Assembly: GCA_025359245.1 (NCBI GenBank)
Contig: JANYGW010000135.1
Location: forward strand, 52,348 to 116,347
Reading direction: 5' to 3'
From: Massilia sp.
Lineage (GTDB): Bacteria > Pseudomonadota > Gammaproteobacteria > Burkholderiales > Burkholderiaceae_D
Length of the DNA: 64,000 nt
Positions within the stretch are counted from its first letter, which is position 1. Each line of letters opens with the position of its first letter. The translations under genes and the position numbers were made by a program. The notes under the pieces are model-generated. The model made no database searches. It saw only the letters and a program-made list of their open reading frames with translations, and had not been told where the DNA came from. This document shows, one piece after another, positions 1 to 8,726 of this stretch.

Positions 1-1034
1 CCCAGCCCGGCCCCCATCATCAGCAACGGCGCCAGCACGCCTCCGGACGTGCCGGAACCGAGCGCGATCACCCACATGACGGCCTTGCACAGCAACAGGC
101 CGATCATCACGCTGGCAGTCAGGTGATGGTGCAGCAGGTCGCCGATGACGTCGTAGCCGACACCGAGCGCGCGCGGCTGGAAATAGCCGCCGATCCCCAC
201 TGCCAGGCCGCCAATGGCGGGCCACCACATCCAGTGCACGGGCAGCTTGCCGAACCAGTCTTCGACCTTGTACAAAGAGCTCGACATGAGCCACGAGGTG
301 GCGCCGGCAACCAGGCCGGCCGCGATGCAGCCGCCCAGCACCGGAAGGCTGGGCACCAGGGTTTGCAAGGGAAACAGCGGGCCCGCGTCGAGCACCAGTG
401 TGCGCGCAAAGCCGGCCACGGCGCAGGCCACGGCCACTGGCAGCAGGCTGCGCGGGCGCAATTCGAACAGCAATAATTCAATGGCGAGCAGCACGGCGGC
501 GATCGGCGTACCGAAGACGGCCGTCATGCCGGCCACGGCGCCGGCCACCAGCAGCGTCTTGCGCTCGGCGCCGGTCAAGTGCAGATACTGGGCGATCAGC
601 GAACCGAGCGCGCCGCCGGTCATGATGATCGGACCTTCGGCGCCGAACGGGCCGCCGCTGCCGATCGCGATCCCCGACGTCAAGGGCTTGAGCACGGCCA
701 CCTTGGGCGACATCTTGCTCTTGCCGAACAGGATGGCTTCGATCGCTTCGGGTATGCCATGGCCGCGGATTTTCTCCGAGCCGAAGCGGGCGATCAGGCC
801 GACCACCAGGCCGCCGAGGACCGGCACCACGATGACCCACAGGCCCAGCGTGTTCAGGGCCGGCGAACGGTCCGCGTCCGACAGGGTCTGGAAAAAGAAC
901 AGATTCGTGAAGAACCGGATCAGGTGCAGCAGCAGCCACGCCGCCAGCGTGCTGAGCACGCCGACCGCAGCGGCCACCGCGACAATCCGCAGGCGCAGGT
1001 CACCGGCAAAATCTCTTCTTGAACCCTGCATCAT
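1..1034 (-). CDS. CLC-family chloride channel/antiporter, C-terminus beyond the window
   Basis: This is a polytopic inner-membrane protein of the voltage-gated chloride channel (CLC) family, which moves Cl- through the membrane, often in exchange for protons. About 344 N-terminal residues are visible and the C-terminus runs off the left edge. The translation shows hydrophobic helices from about residue 17, a GHGIPEA selectivity-type motif, and the GSGGPFGAEGP loop whose Glu matches the gating glutamate of CLC proteins. The usual GREGP is GAEGP here. Near the edge GSGTSGG precedes the next pore helix. The start ATG at 1034 overlaps the TGA stop of the upstream lipoprotein gene (TGATG), so the two genes are probably translationally coupled. 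Whether it carries C-terminal CBS domains cannot be seen. Confidence 0.88.
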   Translation of the reverse strand, partial: MMQGSRRDFAGDLRLRIVAVAAAVGVLSTLAAWLLLHLIRFFTNLFFFQTLSDADRSPALNTLGLWVIVVPVLGGLVVGLIARFGSEKIRGHGIPEAIEAILFGKSKMSPKVAVLKPLTSGIAIGSGGPFGAEGPIIMTGGALGSLIAQYLHLTGAERKTLLVAGAVAGMTAVFGTPIAAVLLAIELLLFELRPRSLLPVAVACAVAGFARTLVLDAGPLFPLQTLVPSLPVLGGCIAAGLVAGATSWLMSSSLYKVEDWFGKLPVHWMWWPAIGGLAVGIGGYFQPRALGVGYDVIGDLLHHHLTASVMIGLLLCKAVMWVIALGSGTSGGVLAPLLMMGAGL

Positions 1035-1558
1035 CAATAGACGATATCGACGCGGCGGTTTTCCGCCCATGCCGCTTCGCCGCTTCCGCTTTGCTTCGGT
1101 TTGGTCTTACCCAGCGAGACCGCTTCCATCTGGTTCTCCGGCACGCCCAGCGCGGCCATGGCCTTGCGCACCGCTTCGGCGCGTTTCTGGCCCAGCGCGA
1201 GGTTGTATTCGGTGCCGCCGCGTTCGTCGGTATTCCCCTGGATCAGGATATGCCGGCCCTTGTTCTTGTTAAGGAAGCCGGAATGGTTCTCGACCACTTG
1301 CTTGCCGTCGTCGCGGACCGCATAGCTGTCGAAAGCGAAGTACACGCTGCGTTTGGCCAGCGCGCCTTTCGGATCGTCCAGCGCATCGCCCGAGCCGACA
1401 TCGACCGAATGGACGGCGCGGGTGTCGATCGTGGCGCTCGGCGCGCCCGCCAGCGGATGGTTGGCGGCGGGTGCCTCGGCTACCTGGACTGGCGAGCTGC
1501 AGGCGGATAGCAGGATGCCTGCCGCCGCGACGAGGGCGAGCTTGTTTACATGACGCAT
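1034..1558 (-). CDS. OmpA/Pal-like peptidoglycan-binding lipoprotein
   Basis: This is a 174-residue outer-membrane lipoprotein with a C-terminal OmpA domain that should bind peptidoglycan. The N-terminus is a lipoprotein signal peptide with lipobox LLSAC and the modified cysteine at residue 20. A linker of about 50 residues follows, and then the OmpA_C domain. Its NTDERGGTEYN segment and the late NRRVDI arginines are the diaminopimelate-binding signature of the Pal/OmpA family. It is not the tol-pal Pal by context, because no tol genes are near. It is followed with a one-base overlap by the CLC channel gene. Confidence 0.9.
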   Translation of the reverse strand: MRHVNKLALVAAAGILLSACSSPVQVAEAPAANHPLAGAPSATIDTRAVHSVDVGSGDALDDPKGALAKRSVYFAFDSYAVRDDGKQVVENHSGFLNKNKGRHILIQGNTDERGGTEYNLALGQKRAEAVRKAMAALGVPENQMEAVSLGKTKPKQSGSGEAAWAENRRVDIVY

Positions 1559-1634
1559 GGTGACTCCCTGGATGTGGTTGATGATGCTTTTACAAAGGAT
1601 CCAGCGATGATAGCGATGCAGACTTAGCGATCAC

Positions 1635-2999
1635 TTAGCAAGGCGTCGCCCCGTGGCCGCGAAACGTGACGCGCACGCGCAAGCCCGAGGCGGGCAGTCG
1701 CGCATCGCCAAGCGCGATGGTCGCGCCCATGTTTTCGGCCACGGTGCGGGTGATCGCCAGGCCGAGGCCGGAGCCGATTTCGCCGTTCCCCAGCACGCGA
1801 TAGAAGGCATCGAATACCCGTTCGCGCTCATGCACGGCGATGCCCGGTCCGGTGTCGTCCACTTGCAGCGTCACCAGCCCGTCTTCATGCCCGACCGTGA
1901 TATCAACCCGCCCGCCCGGCGGCGTGTAGCGCACCGCGTTGTCGCACAGGTTCTTGACCAGCACCTTCAGGTCGACCGCCCTCGCCTCGACCTCGCCGTC
2001 ATCGTCGCCGATCACGCCCAGGTCGATGCGCTTTTCTTCGGCGATCGGCACCAGGTCTTCGAGCACTTCGCGGATGACCTGCTGCAGCGACACCTTGCTG
2101 GTCGCCTCGACCGGCCGCTCCTGGCTCCTGGCCAGGGCCAGCAACTGGTCGAGCAGTTCGCGGGTGCGGGCCAGCCCCGCCGCCAGCGCATCGAGCCGCT
2201 TGCGCGCCTCGTCCGGCATGGCGGCCGCGCCCAGCCGCTCGGCCTGCAGCGACATGGCCGTCATCGGCGAGCGCAGCTCGTGGGCGGCGTCGGCGATGAA
2301 GCGGCGCTGCAGCGTCAGGGCGCGTCCCATGCTCGCCAGCAGCATGTTGATCTCGACCACGAACGGCCACACCTCGGACGGCAGGCCGGACTCCTTGAGC
2401 GGGCCCAGGTCATCTTCGGGACGGCGACCCAGTTCGGCGGCCAGCGTCTTGAACGGCTTGAACATCTGGCGCAGCAGCACGCCGACCAGCAGGGCCAGCA
2501 CCGGCACCAGGAACAGGATCGGCATCAGCGTGCGCAGCGCACTGGCGCGCGCGGCCGCATCGCGCACCGTGGTCTGCTGGCCGACCGCGACGCGCACGCC
2601 CTTGGCATTGGTGCGCACGTACACGCGCCATTGCGCCTGGCCCACGCTGACGGTCTGCAGACCGTCGCCAAGCTGGCTGGAAAACACCGGCGGGCGCGCG
2701 GGATTGGGCACCACCTGATTGCCGGCGGTGGGCAGGAAGCGCACCACGACGCGCGCGTCGAAGTCGACGTCGCCGGCGCGTTCGCGCGCCAGCAGCGGCG
2801 AGGCCGGCACCGCGTCCAGGCGGCTGATCAGGAAGGCGGTCTGGCGCAGGTGGTTGTCCTGTACCTGGTGCGAGTCGTCCAGCGCCGAGAAAAAGGAAAA
2901 GAAGCCGGCGCCGGCAGCGATGACGCCGATGGCCAGCGCAATCCACAGCGTCAGGCGCAGTTGCAGCGAATAGGCTATTGAGCCTTTGAGACCATCCAC
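1635..2999 (-). CDS. QseC/TctE-like sensor histidine kinase
   Basis: This 454-residue inner-membrane sensor kinase has a first membrane segment at about residues 17-39, a periplasmic sensing region of about 115 residues and a second membrane segment at about 157-177. A HAMP-like linker and HisKA domain follow, with phospho-acceptor H240 in AHELRSP. The HATPase domain shows an N box (LCDNAVRYT), DTGPGIA and a GSGLGLAI G2 box. The gene starts inside the end of the upstream response regulator gene (25-base overlap), so the pair is cotranscribed. The stimulus is unknown. The domain order resembles QseC/PmrB-type kinases, and the neighbouring lipoprotein and PAP2 phosphatase genes hint at an envelope role, which is inference only. 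Confidence 0.92.
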   Translation of the reverse strand: MDGLKGSIAYSLQLRLTLWIALAIGVIAAGAGFFSFFSALDDSHQVQDNHLRQTAFLISRLDAVPASPLLARERAGDVDFDARVVVRFLPTAGNQVVPNPARPPVFSSQLGDGLQTVSVGQAQWRVYVRTNAKGVRVAVGQQTTVRDAAARASALRTLMPILFLVPVLALLVGVLLRQMFKPFKTLAAELGRRPEDDLGPLKESGLPSEVWPFVVEINMLLASMGRALTLQRRFIADAAHELRSPMTAMSLQAERLGAAAMPDEARKRLDALAAGLARTRELLDQLLALARSQERPVEATSKVSLQQVIREVLEDLVPIAEEKRIDLGVIGDDDGEVEARAVDLKVLVKNLCDNAVRYTPPGGRVDITVGHEDGLVTLQVDDTGPGIAVHERERVFDAFYRVLGNGEIGSGLGLAITRTVAENMGATIALGDARLPASGLRVRVTFRGHGATPC

Positions 3000-3637
3000 C
3001 CGACACCCCGCACGTTTTTGATCGTTGCACTGCCCAGCTTCTTGCGCAAGGCGTGGATCAGGAATTCGACCGCATTGCTCTCGACCTCTTCGTTCCAGCC
3101 GTAGATCCGGTGTTCCAGTTCGGCGCGCGACAGGATCGCCCCCGGCCGCTGCAGCAATGCCTGCAGCAGCGAGAATTCGCGCGCCGTCAAGCGCACCGGC
3201 GCGCCATCGATGCTCGCTTCATGGGTGGCCGGATCGAGCACCAGCGCGCCGTTCGACAGCGCCGGACTGGCGCTGCCCTGCTTGCGCCGCGTCAGCGCAC
3301 GCATGCGCGCCAACAATTCGCTCATCACGAACGGCTTGACCAGGTAGTCATCGGCGCCGCCGTCGAGCCCCGCGACGCGGTCGTGGGTCGCATCGCGCGC
3401 GCTCAGCACCAGCACCGGCACGTCGTTGCTGGCGGTGCGCAGCGCCTGCAGCACCGCCATGCCGTCGATGCGCGGCAGGCCCAGGTCGAGCAGCACCAGG
3501 TCATAGCGCAGCGCGGCCAGCGTGGTCAACGCGCTGCTGCCGTCGCGCACCCAGTCGACTGCGTAACTGGCGTCGCGCAGCGCCTGCTGCACCACGTTGC
3601 CGATCATCGGATCGTCTTCGACCAGCAATACCCTCAT
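2975..3637 (-). CDS. OmpR-family response regulator
   Basis: This 220-residue DNA-binding regulator is the partner of the overlapping downstream kinase. The receiver domain has acidic residues EDD at 7-9, phospho-acceptor D51 in LLDLGLP, S79 and K101 in the LVKPF switch motif. The C-terminal half is a winged helix of the Trans_reg_C type (LTAREFSLLQALL, ending in VRGVGWM). The length is typical of OmpR/QseB proteins. Its target genes cannot be read from the sequence. Autoregulation and control of the adjacent envelope genes would be the family norm. Confidence 0.93.
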   Translation of the reverse strand: MRVLLVEDDPMIGNVVQQALRDASYAVDWVRDGSSALTTLAALRYDLVLLDLGLPRIDGMAVLQALRTASNDVPVLVLSARDATHDRVAGLDGGADDYLVKPFVMSELLARMRALTRRKQGSASPALSNGALVLDPATHEASIDGAPVRLTAREFSLLQALLQRPGAILSRAELEHRIYGWNEEVESNAVEFLIHALRKKLGSATIKNVRGVGWMVSKAQ

Positions 3638-3674
3638 GCCTGGCCCGCGTCCAGCGGCGCCTGAAGCGCCAGGT

Positions 3675-4280
3675 TCAATTGCGCACCCACCCGCGCGCGA
3701 TGGGCGCGCTCAGCAGGCGGCGATACAGGCCCTCACCATGCGTCGTCACGTTCGGACCAAGTTTCAGCCATAGAGGATAAATGCACAGCCAGGTTGCCAC
3801 GACCACGCCCACCGCGCCCGACATGTCGAGCGGGAAGTGCACGCCCAGGAAAATGCGCGCCCACGCAACGACTACCCCGCTCAGCAAGACGGCCCAGCCG
3901 GCCCACCCGCGCGGGTCGGCAAACAGCAGCGTCAGACCGATCGCCGCAAACACGGTCGCGTGATCGCTGGGAAAGGACGAATCAGCCGCGTGCGCAATGA
4001 AAGTGTGTCCCAGGCCCATCGCAAAGGGCCGGGGATGCGGCCACGCCATGCCGAGCAACTGGTTGATTCCCAGGGCAACAAACGCAACCAGGCAGGCTTG
4101 CAACAGCACTTCGCGCTGCGCGCTTTTGCCCCAGCACCATTGCCACACCAGCACCAGCGGAATCAGGAAGATCAGATACTCGGCAGCGGCGGCGGCCAGG
4201 CTCACCAGCCAGCGGGCGCTTGCCTGGTCGCCATTCAGCAGCAGAAATAGGGATTGGTTCACCGCTTCGAGTGATGACAT
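3675..4280 (-). CDS. PAP2-family membrane phosphatase (undecaprenyl-diphosphatase type)
   Basis: This 201-residue integral membrane phosphatase has the type 2 phosphatidic acid phosphatase signature. R84 lies in PHPRPF (first motif), PSDH at 104-107 replaces the usual PSGH with catalytic H107, and R142/H148/D152 in ARIFLGVHFPLD form the third motif. The size and the N-terminus (AVNQSLFLLLNG) resemble BcrC/YbjG-type enzymes, which recycle undecaprenyl pyrophosphate at the periplasmic face. The start at 4280 was chosen because the protein then begins just before the first conserved helix; the frame stays open further upstream. It lies upstream of, and on the same strand as, the two-component pair. 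Confidence 0.85.
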   Translation of the reverse strand: MSSLEAVNQSLFLLLNGDQASARWLVSLAAAAAEYLIFLIPLVLVWQWCWGKSAQREVLLQACLVAFVALGINQLLGMAWPHPRPFAMGLGHTFIAHAADSSFPSDHATVFAAIGLTLLFADPRGWAGWAVLLSGVVVAWARIFLGVHFPLDMSGAVGVVVATWLCIYPLWLKLGPNVTTHGEGLYRRLLSAPIARGWVRN

Positions 4281-4450
4281 GGTTGACTGGCCGTTCGTTG
4301 TGGGACTGCGCAGTGTAGCGCAAGTCGCGCGCACACCCGCTGTCAGCGCGTCGCTCTTTCCATCGAAACAGGTTGAGTTTTCCAGTCGACATGAGTAAAG
4401 TTGAAAGCTTGTCAAATTTTTATGCGCGCATTCACCTTCGGAGCCTCCAC

Positions 4451-7198
4451 TTGAGCCAGCAATCCCGCCGTCCCGCACTTTCCCTCTCGCGCATGACCCA
4501 CGCCGTCCGCCTCGCCCTTGGCGCCGGCGCCGCCGCCAGCCTGCTGGCCCATGGCGGCGCCTGGGCCCAAACGGCCGACGCGCCCATGCAGCGAGTCGAA
4601 ATCACCGGTTCGGCGATCCGCCAGGTCGAATCGGAAACCCCGCTGCCGGTCCAGATCGTCACGCGCGAACAGATCGAGAAAGCCGGCGTGACCACCGCGG
4701 CCGAGCTGATGACGCGCATTTCGGCCAACGTCGGCGGCCTGACCGACGGCGCCAGCATCAACGTGGGCGGCGACCAGCGCGGCTTCAACAGCGCCAACCT
4801 GCGCGGGATCGGCACCTCCTCGACGCTGGTGCTGCTCAATGGCCGGCGCATGGCCAATTTCGCCTCGCCAGGCGACGACAGCGGCGTGGACCTGAACAAT
4901 ATCCCGGCCGCCGCGCTGGCGCGCGTGGAAGTGCTGCTGGACGGCGCATCGGCGCTGTACGGCACCGATGCGATCGGCGGTGTGATCAACTTCATCACCC
5001 GCAAGGACTTCCGCGGCGTCGAGCTGAACGCCTATGTGCTCGGCACCCGCGAAGGCGGCGCCGGCAAGCGCGCCGCCACGCTGAGCGTCGGCAAGGGAGA
5101 GCTGGACAAGGACGGCTACAACGTGTTCGCCGTCGTCGACGTGCAGCGCACCGATAGCCTGAGCACCGCGCAGCGCGGCTTCATCGACGATCTGGCCATT
5201 CCGGCGCGCCTGGGCCATTTGCTGTCCGGTTTTACCAGTCCGGCCAATATCCGCCTGACGTCGGCCCAGCGCGACCATCTGCAGGAAATCGGTTTCCAGC
5301 GGAACGGCCGCCCGATCACCAACCGCCTGATCAACCTGGCCATCCCCACTTGCAATCCGCCAGCCAACCTCTACCTGCCGGCCGGTACCGGCGGTGTCGA
5401 CGGCTGCACCTACAATTACATGGGCGATACCGAGCTGTATCCGAAGTCGGACAAGGTCAACCTGCTCAGCCGCGGCATACTCAAGCTCGGCGCCGACAAC
5501 CAGGCGTATGCCGAAGTGGCGCTGAGCCGCTCGCGCACCAGTTATGTCGGTTCGTCCGCGCGCGTGACCGGCGCTATCGACTACCGCAAGATCCCGGCGC
5601 TGGCCAATACCGGGCTGGACCAGCTGGACGACGACGTCCCCGGCGAAGTCGAACTGCGCATGCGCGTCAACGAAGCGGGCCGCCGCACCAGCGAACTGAC
5701 CAGCGAAAGCCAGCGCTACGTGCTCGGCCTGACCGGCAGCGCCGCCGGCTGGGACTATGACGTCGGTTTCAACCACAGCGTCAACACCATCAAGGACAAG
5801 GATACCCACGGCTACCTGCTCTATAACGAGCTGCTGCAGGGGATCGCCGCCGGCCTGGTCAATCCCTTCGGGCCGTCCGGCCCGCAAGGCGTGGCCCTGC
5901 TCGACAGCATCCAGGTCAACGATGTGGCGCGGCGCGCGCGCGGCACCATGGACTCGCTCGACTTCAAGGCCTCGCGCACGCTGATGCCGCTGGCCGGCGG
6001 CGACCTGGCGCTGGCCTTCGGCGGCGAAGCGCGGCGCGAGCGCACCGACTTCACGCCGTCGGCGCTGCTGATGAGCGATAACATCAACAACGATAGCGCG
6101 CCCGAGGGCGGCAAGGCCACCAGCGACCAGCGCCAGGTGTACGCGGCATTCGGCGAGCTGCTGGCGCCGTTCAGCAAGCAGTGGCAAGGCCAGCTGTCGG
6201 CCCGCTACGACCATTACCAGCAAGTGGGCGGCGCGCTCAGCCCGAAACTGGGCCTGGCCTACACGCCGAACAAGTCGCTGATGCTGCGCGCCTCGGCCGG
6301 CAAGGGTTTCCGCGCGCCGTCGATGTCCGACCTGTACCGCCCGACCGTCTACAGTTCCACTGCCACCCTGCCCGACCCGGTCTACTGCGCCACGGTCGAC
6401 AACAATTACGCCGACTGCGCGAACAACTGGGATACGCGGCGCTACAGCAACCCGAACTTGAAGCCGGAACGCAGCCGCCAGTATTCGGCCGGCCTGGTGA
6501 TCGAGCCGGGCAAGCACTGGAATGCCAGCCTCGACTACTGGCACATCAAGCGCACCGACCTGATCAGCGTGATTGGCGACGACGTCATCCTGGGCAACCT
6601 GGCCAAGTACGGCAGCCTGGTGCACCGCGACGAGGACGGCTATATCGATTATATTGAGTTGCACAAGGAGAACCGCGGCGCGCAGGTGGCCAGCGGCCTG
6701 GACCTGGTGGTGGACGTGCACCGCATCGACACCGGCGTGGGCCGCTTCGGCGCGCACCTGAGCGGCACCTACGTGCTGGCGTCGAAGATCCAGACCAGCC
6801 CCGGCGACGCTTTCATCAGCGACCTGGGTAAGTTCGTCACCGACGGCGTGGTGCAGCGCTGGCGCCACACGCTGACGTTTGACTGGGAACGGGGGCCGTT
6901 GTCGGCCAGCCTGTCGCATACCTACTCGGCCGCATACGAAGACCAGAACTCGGCCATCAACCTGGACGATGGCAGCGTGGTCGCGCCGAACCGGGTCAAG
7001 GCATATTCGCTGTGGGACATGTCGCTGGCGTACGCGATCACCAAGCACTGCAAGCTGCGCGCCGGCGTGCAGAACATGTTCGACAAGGCGCCGCCGTATT
7101 CGAACCAGGCCTACTACTTCCTGTCCGGCTACGACCCGACCTATACCGACCCGCGCGGACGGCGCCTGTACGCCAGCGTCAACTACGCGTTCAAGTAG
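4451..7198 (+). CDS. TonB-dependent outer-membrane receptor
   Basis: This is an outer-membrane ligand-gated transporter of about 915 residues. It has a long arginine-containing signal region ending near GAWAQ (residue 40), a TonB-box-like stretch (QRVEITGSAIR), a plug domain from about residue 60 with the RGIGTSSTLVLLNGRR segment typical of the family, and a 22-strand-type barrel ending in VNYAFK with a C-terminal hydrophobic pair. Two cysteine pairs in extracellular-loop-like positions (TCNPP/DGCTY and VYCAT/ADCAN) suggest disulfides. The TTG at 4451 has GGAG seven bases upstream, so I prefer it. In-frame ATGs at 4373, 4391 and 4493 lack as good a ribosome site. The ligand is unknown; siderophores and oligosaccharides are common for this class. 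Confidence 0.9.
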   Translation: MSQQSRRPALSLSRMTHAVRLALGAGAAASLLAHGGAWAQTADAPMQRVEITGSAIRQVESETPLPVQIVTREQIEKAGVTTAAELMTRISANVGGLTDGASINVGGDQRGFNSANLRGIGTSSTLVLLNGRRMANFASPGDDSGVDLNNIPAAALARVEVLLDGASALYGTDAIGGVINFITRKDFRGVELNAYVLGTREGGAGKRAATLSVGKGELDKDGYNVFAVVDVQRTDSLSTAQRGFIDDLAIPARLGHLLSGFTSPANIRLTSAQRDHLQEIGFQRNGRPITNRLINLAIPTCNPPANLYLPAGTGGVDGCTYNYMGDTELYPKSDKVNLLSRGILKLGADNQAYAEVALSRSRTSYVGSSARVTGAIDYRKIPALANTGLDQLDDDVPGEVELRMRVNEAGRRTSELTSESQRYVLGLTGSAAGWDYDVGFNHSVNTIKDKDTHGYLLYNELLQGIAAGLVNPFGPSGPQGVALLDSIQVNDVARRARGTMDSLDFKASRTLMPLAGGDLALAFGGEARRERTDFTPSALLMSDNINNDSAPEGGKATSDQRQVYAAFGELLAPFSKQWQGQLSARYDHYQQVGGALSPKLGLAYTPNKSLMLRASAGKGFRAPSMSDLYRPTVYSSTATLPDPVYCATVDNNYADCANNWDTRRYSNPNLKPERSRQYSAGLVIEPGKHWNASLDYWHIKRTDLISVIGDDVILGNLAKYGSLVHRDEDGYIDYIELHKENRGAQVASGLDLVVDVHRIDTGVGRFGAHLSGTYVLASKIQTSPGDAFISDLGKFVTDGVVQRWRHTLTFDWERGPLSASLSHTYSAAYEDQNSAINLDDGSVVAPNRVKAYSLWDMSLAYAITKHCKLRAGVQNMFDKAPPYSNQAYYFLSGYDPTYTDPRGRRLYASVNYAFK

Positions 7199-7210
7199 GC
7201 CGGTATCGCG

Positions 7211-7555
7211 TTACAGCGACCACACGTATTCGACCTTGGTCCAGGTTTGCGACGGGGCGCCATCCTTGGTGCCCGGTTTGAATTTGCAGGCTGTGATGGC
7301 GCTCAGCGCGGCCTTGTCGAGTGTCTTGGAACCGCTGCTTTTGTCGAGCTTCGATTCGATCACCTTGCCGGCCGGCGAGACCAGGAATTGCATCTGCACG
7401 ATGCCTTGCTCTTCATTCATCAACGACTGCTTCGGATACGTGGCCTTGCAGTTGGCAGCATCGAACACGGCCGGTACTTCGCTCGCGTAGGCATTGGCGC
7501 CGGCCACGAGGATCACGGAGGCGAGGATGCGGACGCTGATTTGAGCAATGTGCAT
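7211..7555 (-). CDS. Small exported TonB C-terminal-domain protein
   Basis: This 114-residue protein consists of a signal peptide or N-terminal anchor (about residues 1-25, cleavage possible after AYASE) followed directly by a TonB_C-type domain. CKATYPKQS, GIVQMQFLVSPAGKV and AALSAITACKFKPG are recognisable landmarks. The proline-rich periplasm-spanning region of true TonB is absent. C36 and C90 could form a disulfide. The start at 7555 has AGGGAAG at a good distance. It ends 13 bases from the convergent TonB-dependent receptor, so the two may be functionally linked. Without a spanner it is unlikely to transduce energy alone. Confidence 0.75.
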   Translation of the reverse strand: MHIAQISVRILASVILVAGANAYASEVPAVFDAANCKATYPKQSLMNEEQGIVQMQFLVSPAGKVIESKLDKSSGSKTLDKAALSAITACKFKPGTKDGAPSQTWTKVEYVWSL

Positions 7556-7686
7556 GATGTTCTTCCCTGAGGTGGTTGAGTTGTCGTGGATGGTGTTGCC
7601 ATCGCATGGCTCAAGAATAGAAGAGATCAGCTGCCGCCGCCATTGTCCCTTAGTGCTATACAGCAATAACAAGCATGTCGAAAATG

Positions 7687-8487
7687 TCAGGCCAGCGCCG
7701 CCAGCTCCGCGTCGGTAAAGCCGGCCTGGCGCCGCGCCGCGAAGTTGAATGGCCCCTTCAGCACTGGCGCTTCGTAGCGCAGCGCCAGTTCGGCATAAGC
7801 CGCGCGCGCTTCAAGCCCGCGCTGGTCGCACAGGTAGCGATACCAGCGGTTGCCGATCTCGACATGGCCGATTTCCTCGGCCAGGATCCGGTCCAAAATG
7901 ACCGCCGCGGCCAGGTCGCCCGCTTGCGCGAGCTTGGCGCGCAGGGGCGGGATCGCATCGAGGCCGCGCGCTTCGAGCGTGCGCGGCACCAGCGCCATCC
8001 GGGCCAGGATGTCGGCACGGGTTTTTTCGACCATTTCCCACAGGCTGTCGTGGGCGGGAAAATCGCCATAGCCGAAGCCGAGCACGCGCAGGTGCGCCGT
8101 CAGCAAGCTGAAATGGATGGCCTCCTCCCTGGCCACGCGCAGCCATTCGGTGTAGTACGCCACCGGCATGCCGGGAAAGCGCCACAGCGCGTCCAGCGCC
8201 AGGTTGGTCGCATTGAATTCGATGTGGGCCAGCGAATGGATCAGCATGGCGCGCCCTTCCACCGTCACCATCGAACGCCGGCCCACCAGGCGCGGCGGCA
8301 CCAGTTCCGGGCGCAGCGGGCGCCCGGGGATCGTGGCCGTCACCGGCAAGTCGGCCGCCGTGTCGACGCTCCATGCGCCGTCGTCGCAGGCCGCCCCCAT
8401 GGCCGCCACGGCCGCCATCTTGGCGACCGGATCGGTGTGCAGCAAACAGTCCAGCGCGGCTGCGCGAAGCTCAAGTGGTGATGCCAT
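7687..8487 (-). CDS. DUF455 family ferritin-like protein
   Basis: This 266-residue soluble protein belongs to the DUF455 group of ferritin-like four-helix-bundle proteins. Candidate di-iron ligands are spread over three helices: HSLAHIEFNA, REEAIHF and AEEIGHVEIGN. These are ExxH-type pairs as in rubrerythrin and MiaE-like enzymes. The family's reaction has not been firmly established to my knowledge. The start at 8487 was chosen because the similarity-like reading begins with MASPLELRAAALDCLL. The open frame extends far upstream through the opposite-strand region and that part looks non-coding. Confidence 0.8.
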   Translation of the reverse strand: MASPLELRAAALDCLLHTDPVAKMAAVAAMGAACDDGAWSVDTAADLPVTATIPGRPLRPELVPPRLVGRRSMVTVEGRAMLIHSLAHIEFNATNLALDALWRFPGMPVAYYTEWLRVAREEAIHFSLLTAHLRVLGFGYGDFPAHDSLWEMVEKTRADILARMALVPRTLEARGLDAIPPLRAKLAQAGDLAAAVILDRILAEEIGHVEIGNRWYRYLCDQRGLEARAAYAELALRYEAPVLKGPFNFAARRQAGFTDAELAALA

Positions 8488-8548
8488 TGTGTTACCCAAT
8501 GCAAACAGAATGGCGCAGTATACCAAGTGCTTGCTGTAGCATGCCGGC

Positions 8549-8709
8549 ATGAAGAAGTTCTTGCTCCTGATCCTGGCCTTGACAAGGACAACCGTCACCT
8601 GACGGCGCCGCGGTCGCTGGGCCAGACCCTGACGGTCGGCGCGATAGCCATCACTTTTGTCAGTACCGCGGCGCGCGGCGATGTCGTGCGTGTCGTCAAA
8701 CAGCACTAG
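8549..8709 (+). pseudogene. Possible frameshifted remnant of a small exported protein gene
   Basis: An ATG at 8549 begins a convincing signal-peptide-like stretch (MKKFLLLILAL) that stops at 8602. A second frame, open from 8527, continues to a TAG at 8707-8709 and ends with a protein-like segment (SLGQTLTVGAIAITFV...RVVKQH). Joining the two frames at about 8580 would give a protein of about 53 residues. This may be a real frameshift or deletion, a sequencing error, or chance. It ends 17 bases before the next plus-strand gene. I do not recognise the family. Confidence 0.25.
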
Positions 8710-8726
8710 CCAGCCCAAGGAATGTC

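Noticed and set aside
4412..7048. Long antisense open frame opposite the TonB-dependent receptor
   Set aside because: It is a mirror of a GC-rich gene with strong third-position bias. Its translation is low in complexity and has no domain sense, while the plus-strand protein has a clear plug and barrel.
8488..8718. Upstream extension of the DUF455 gene
   Set aside because: The extra residues read as non-protein-like and run opposite to the possible small-gene remnant.
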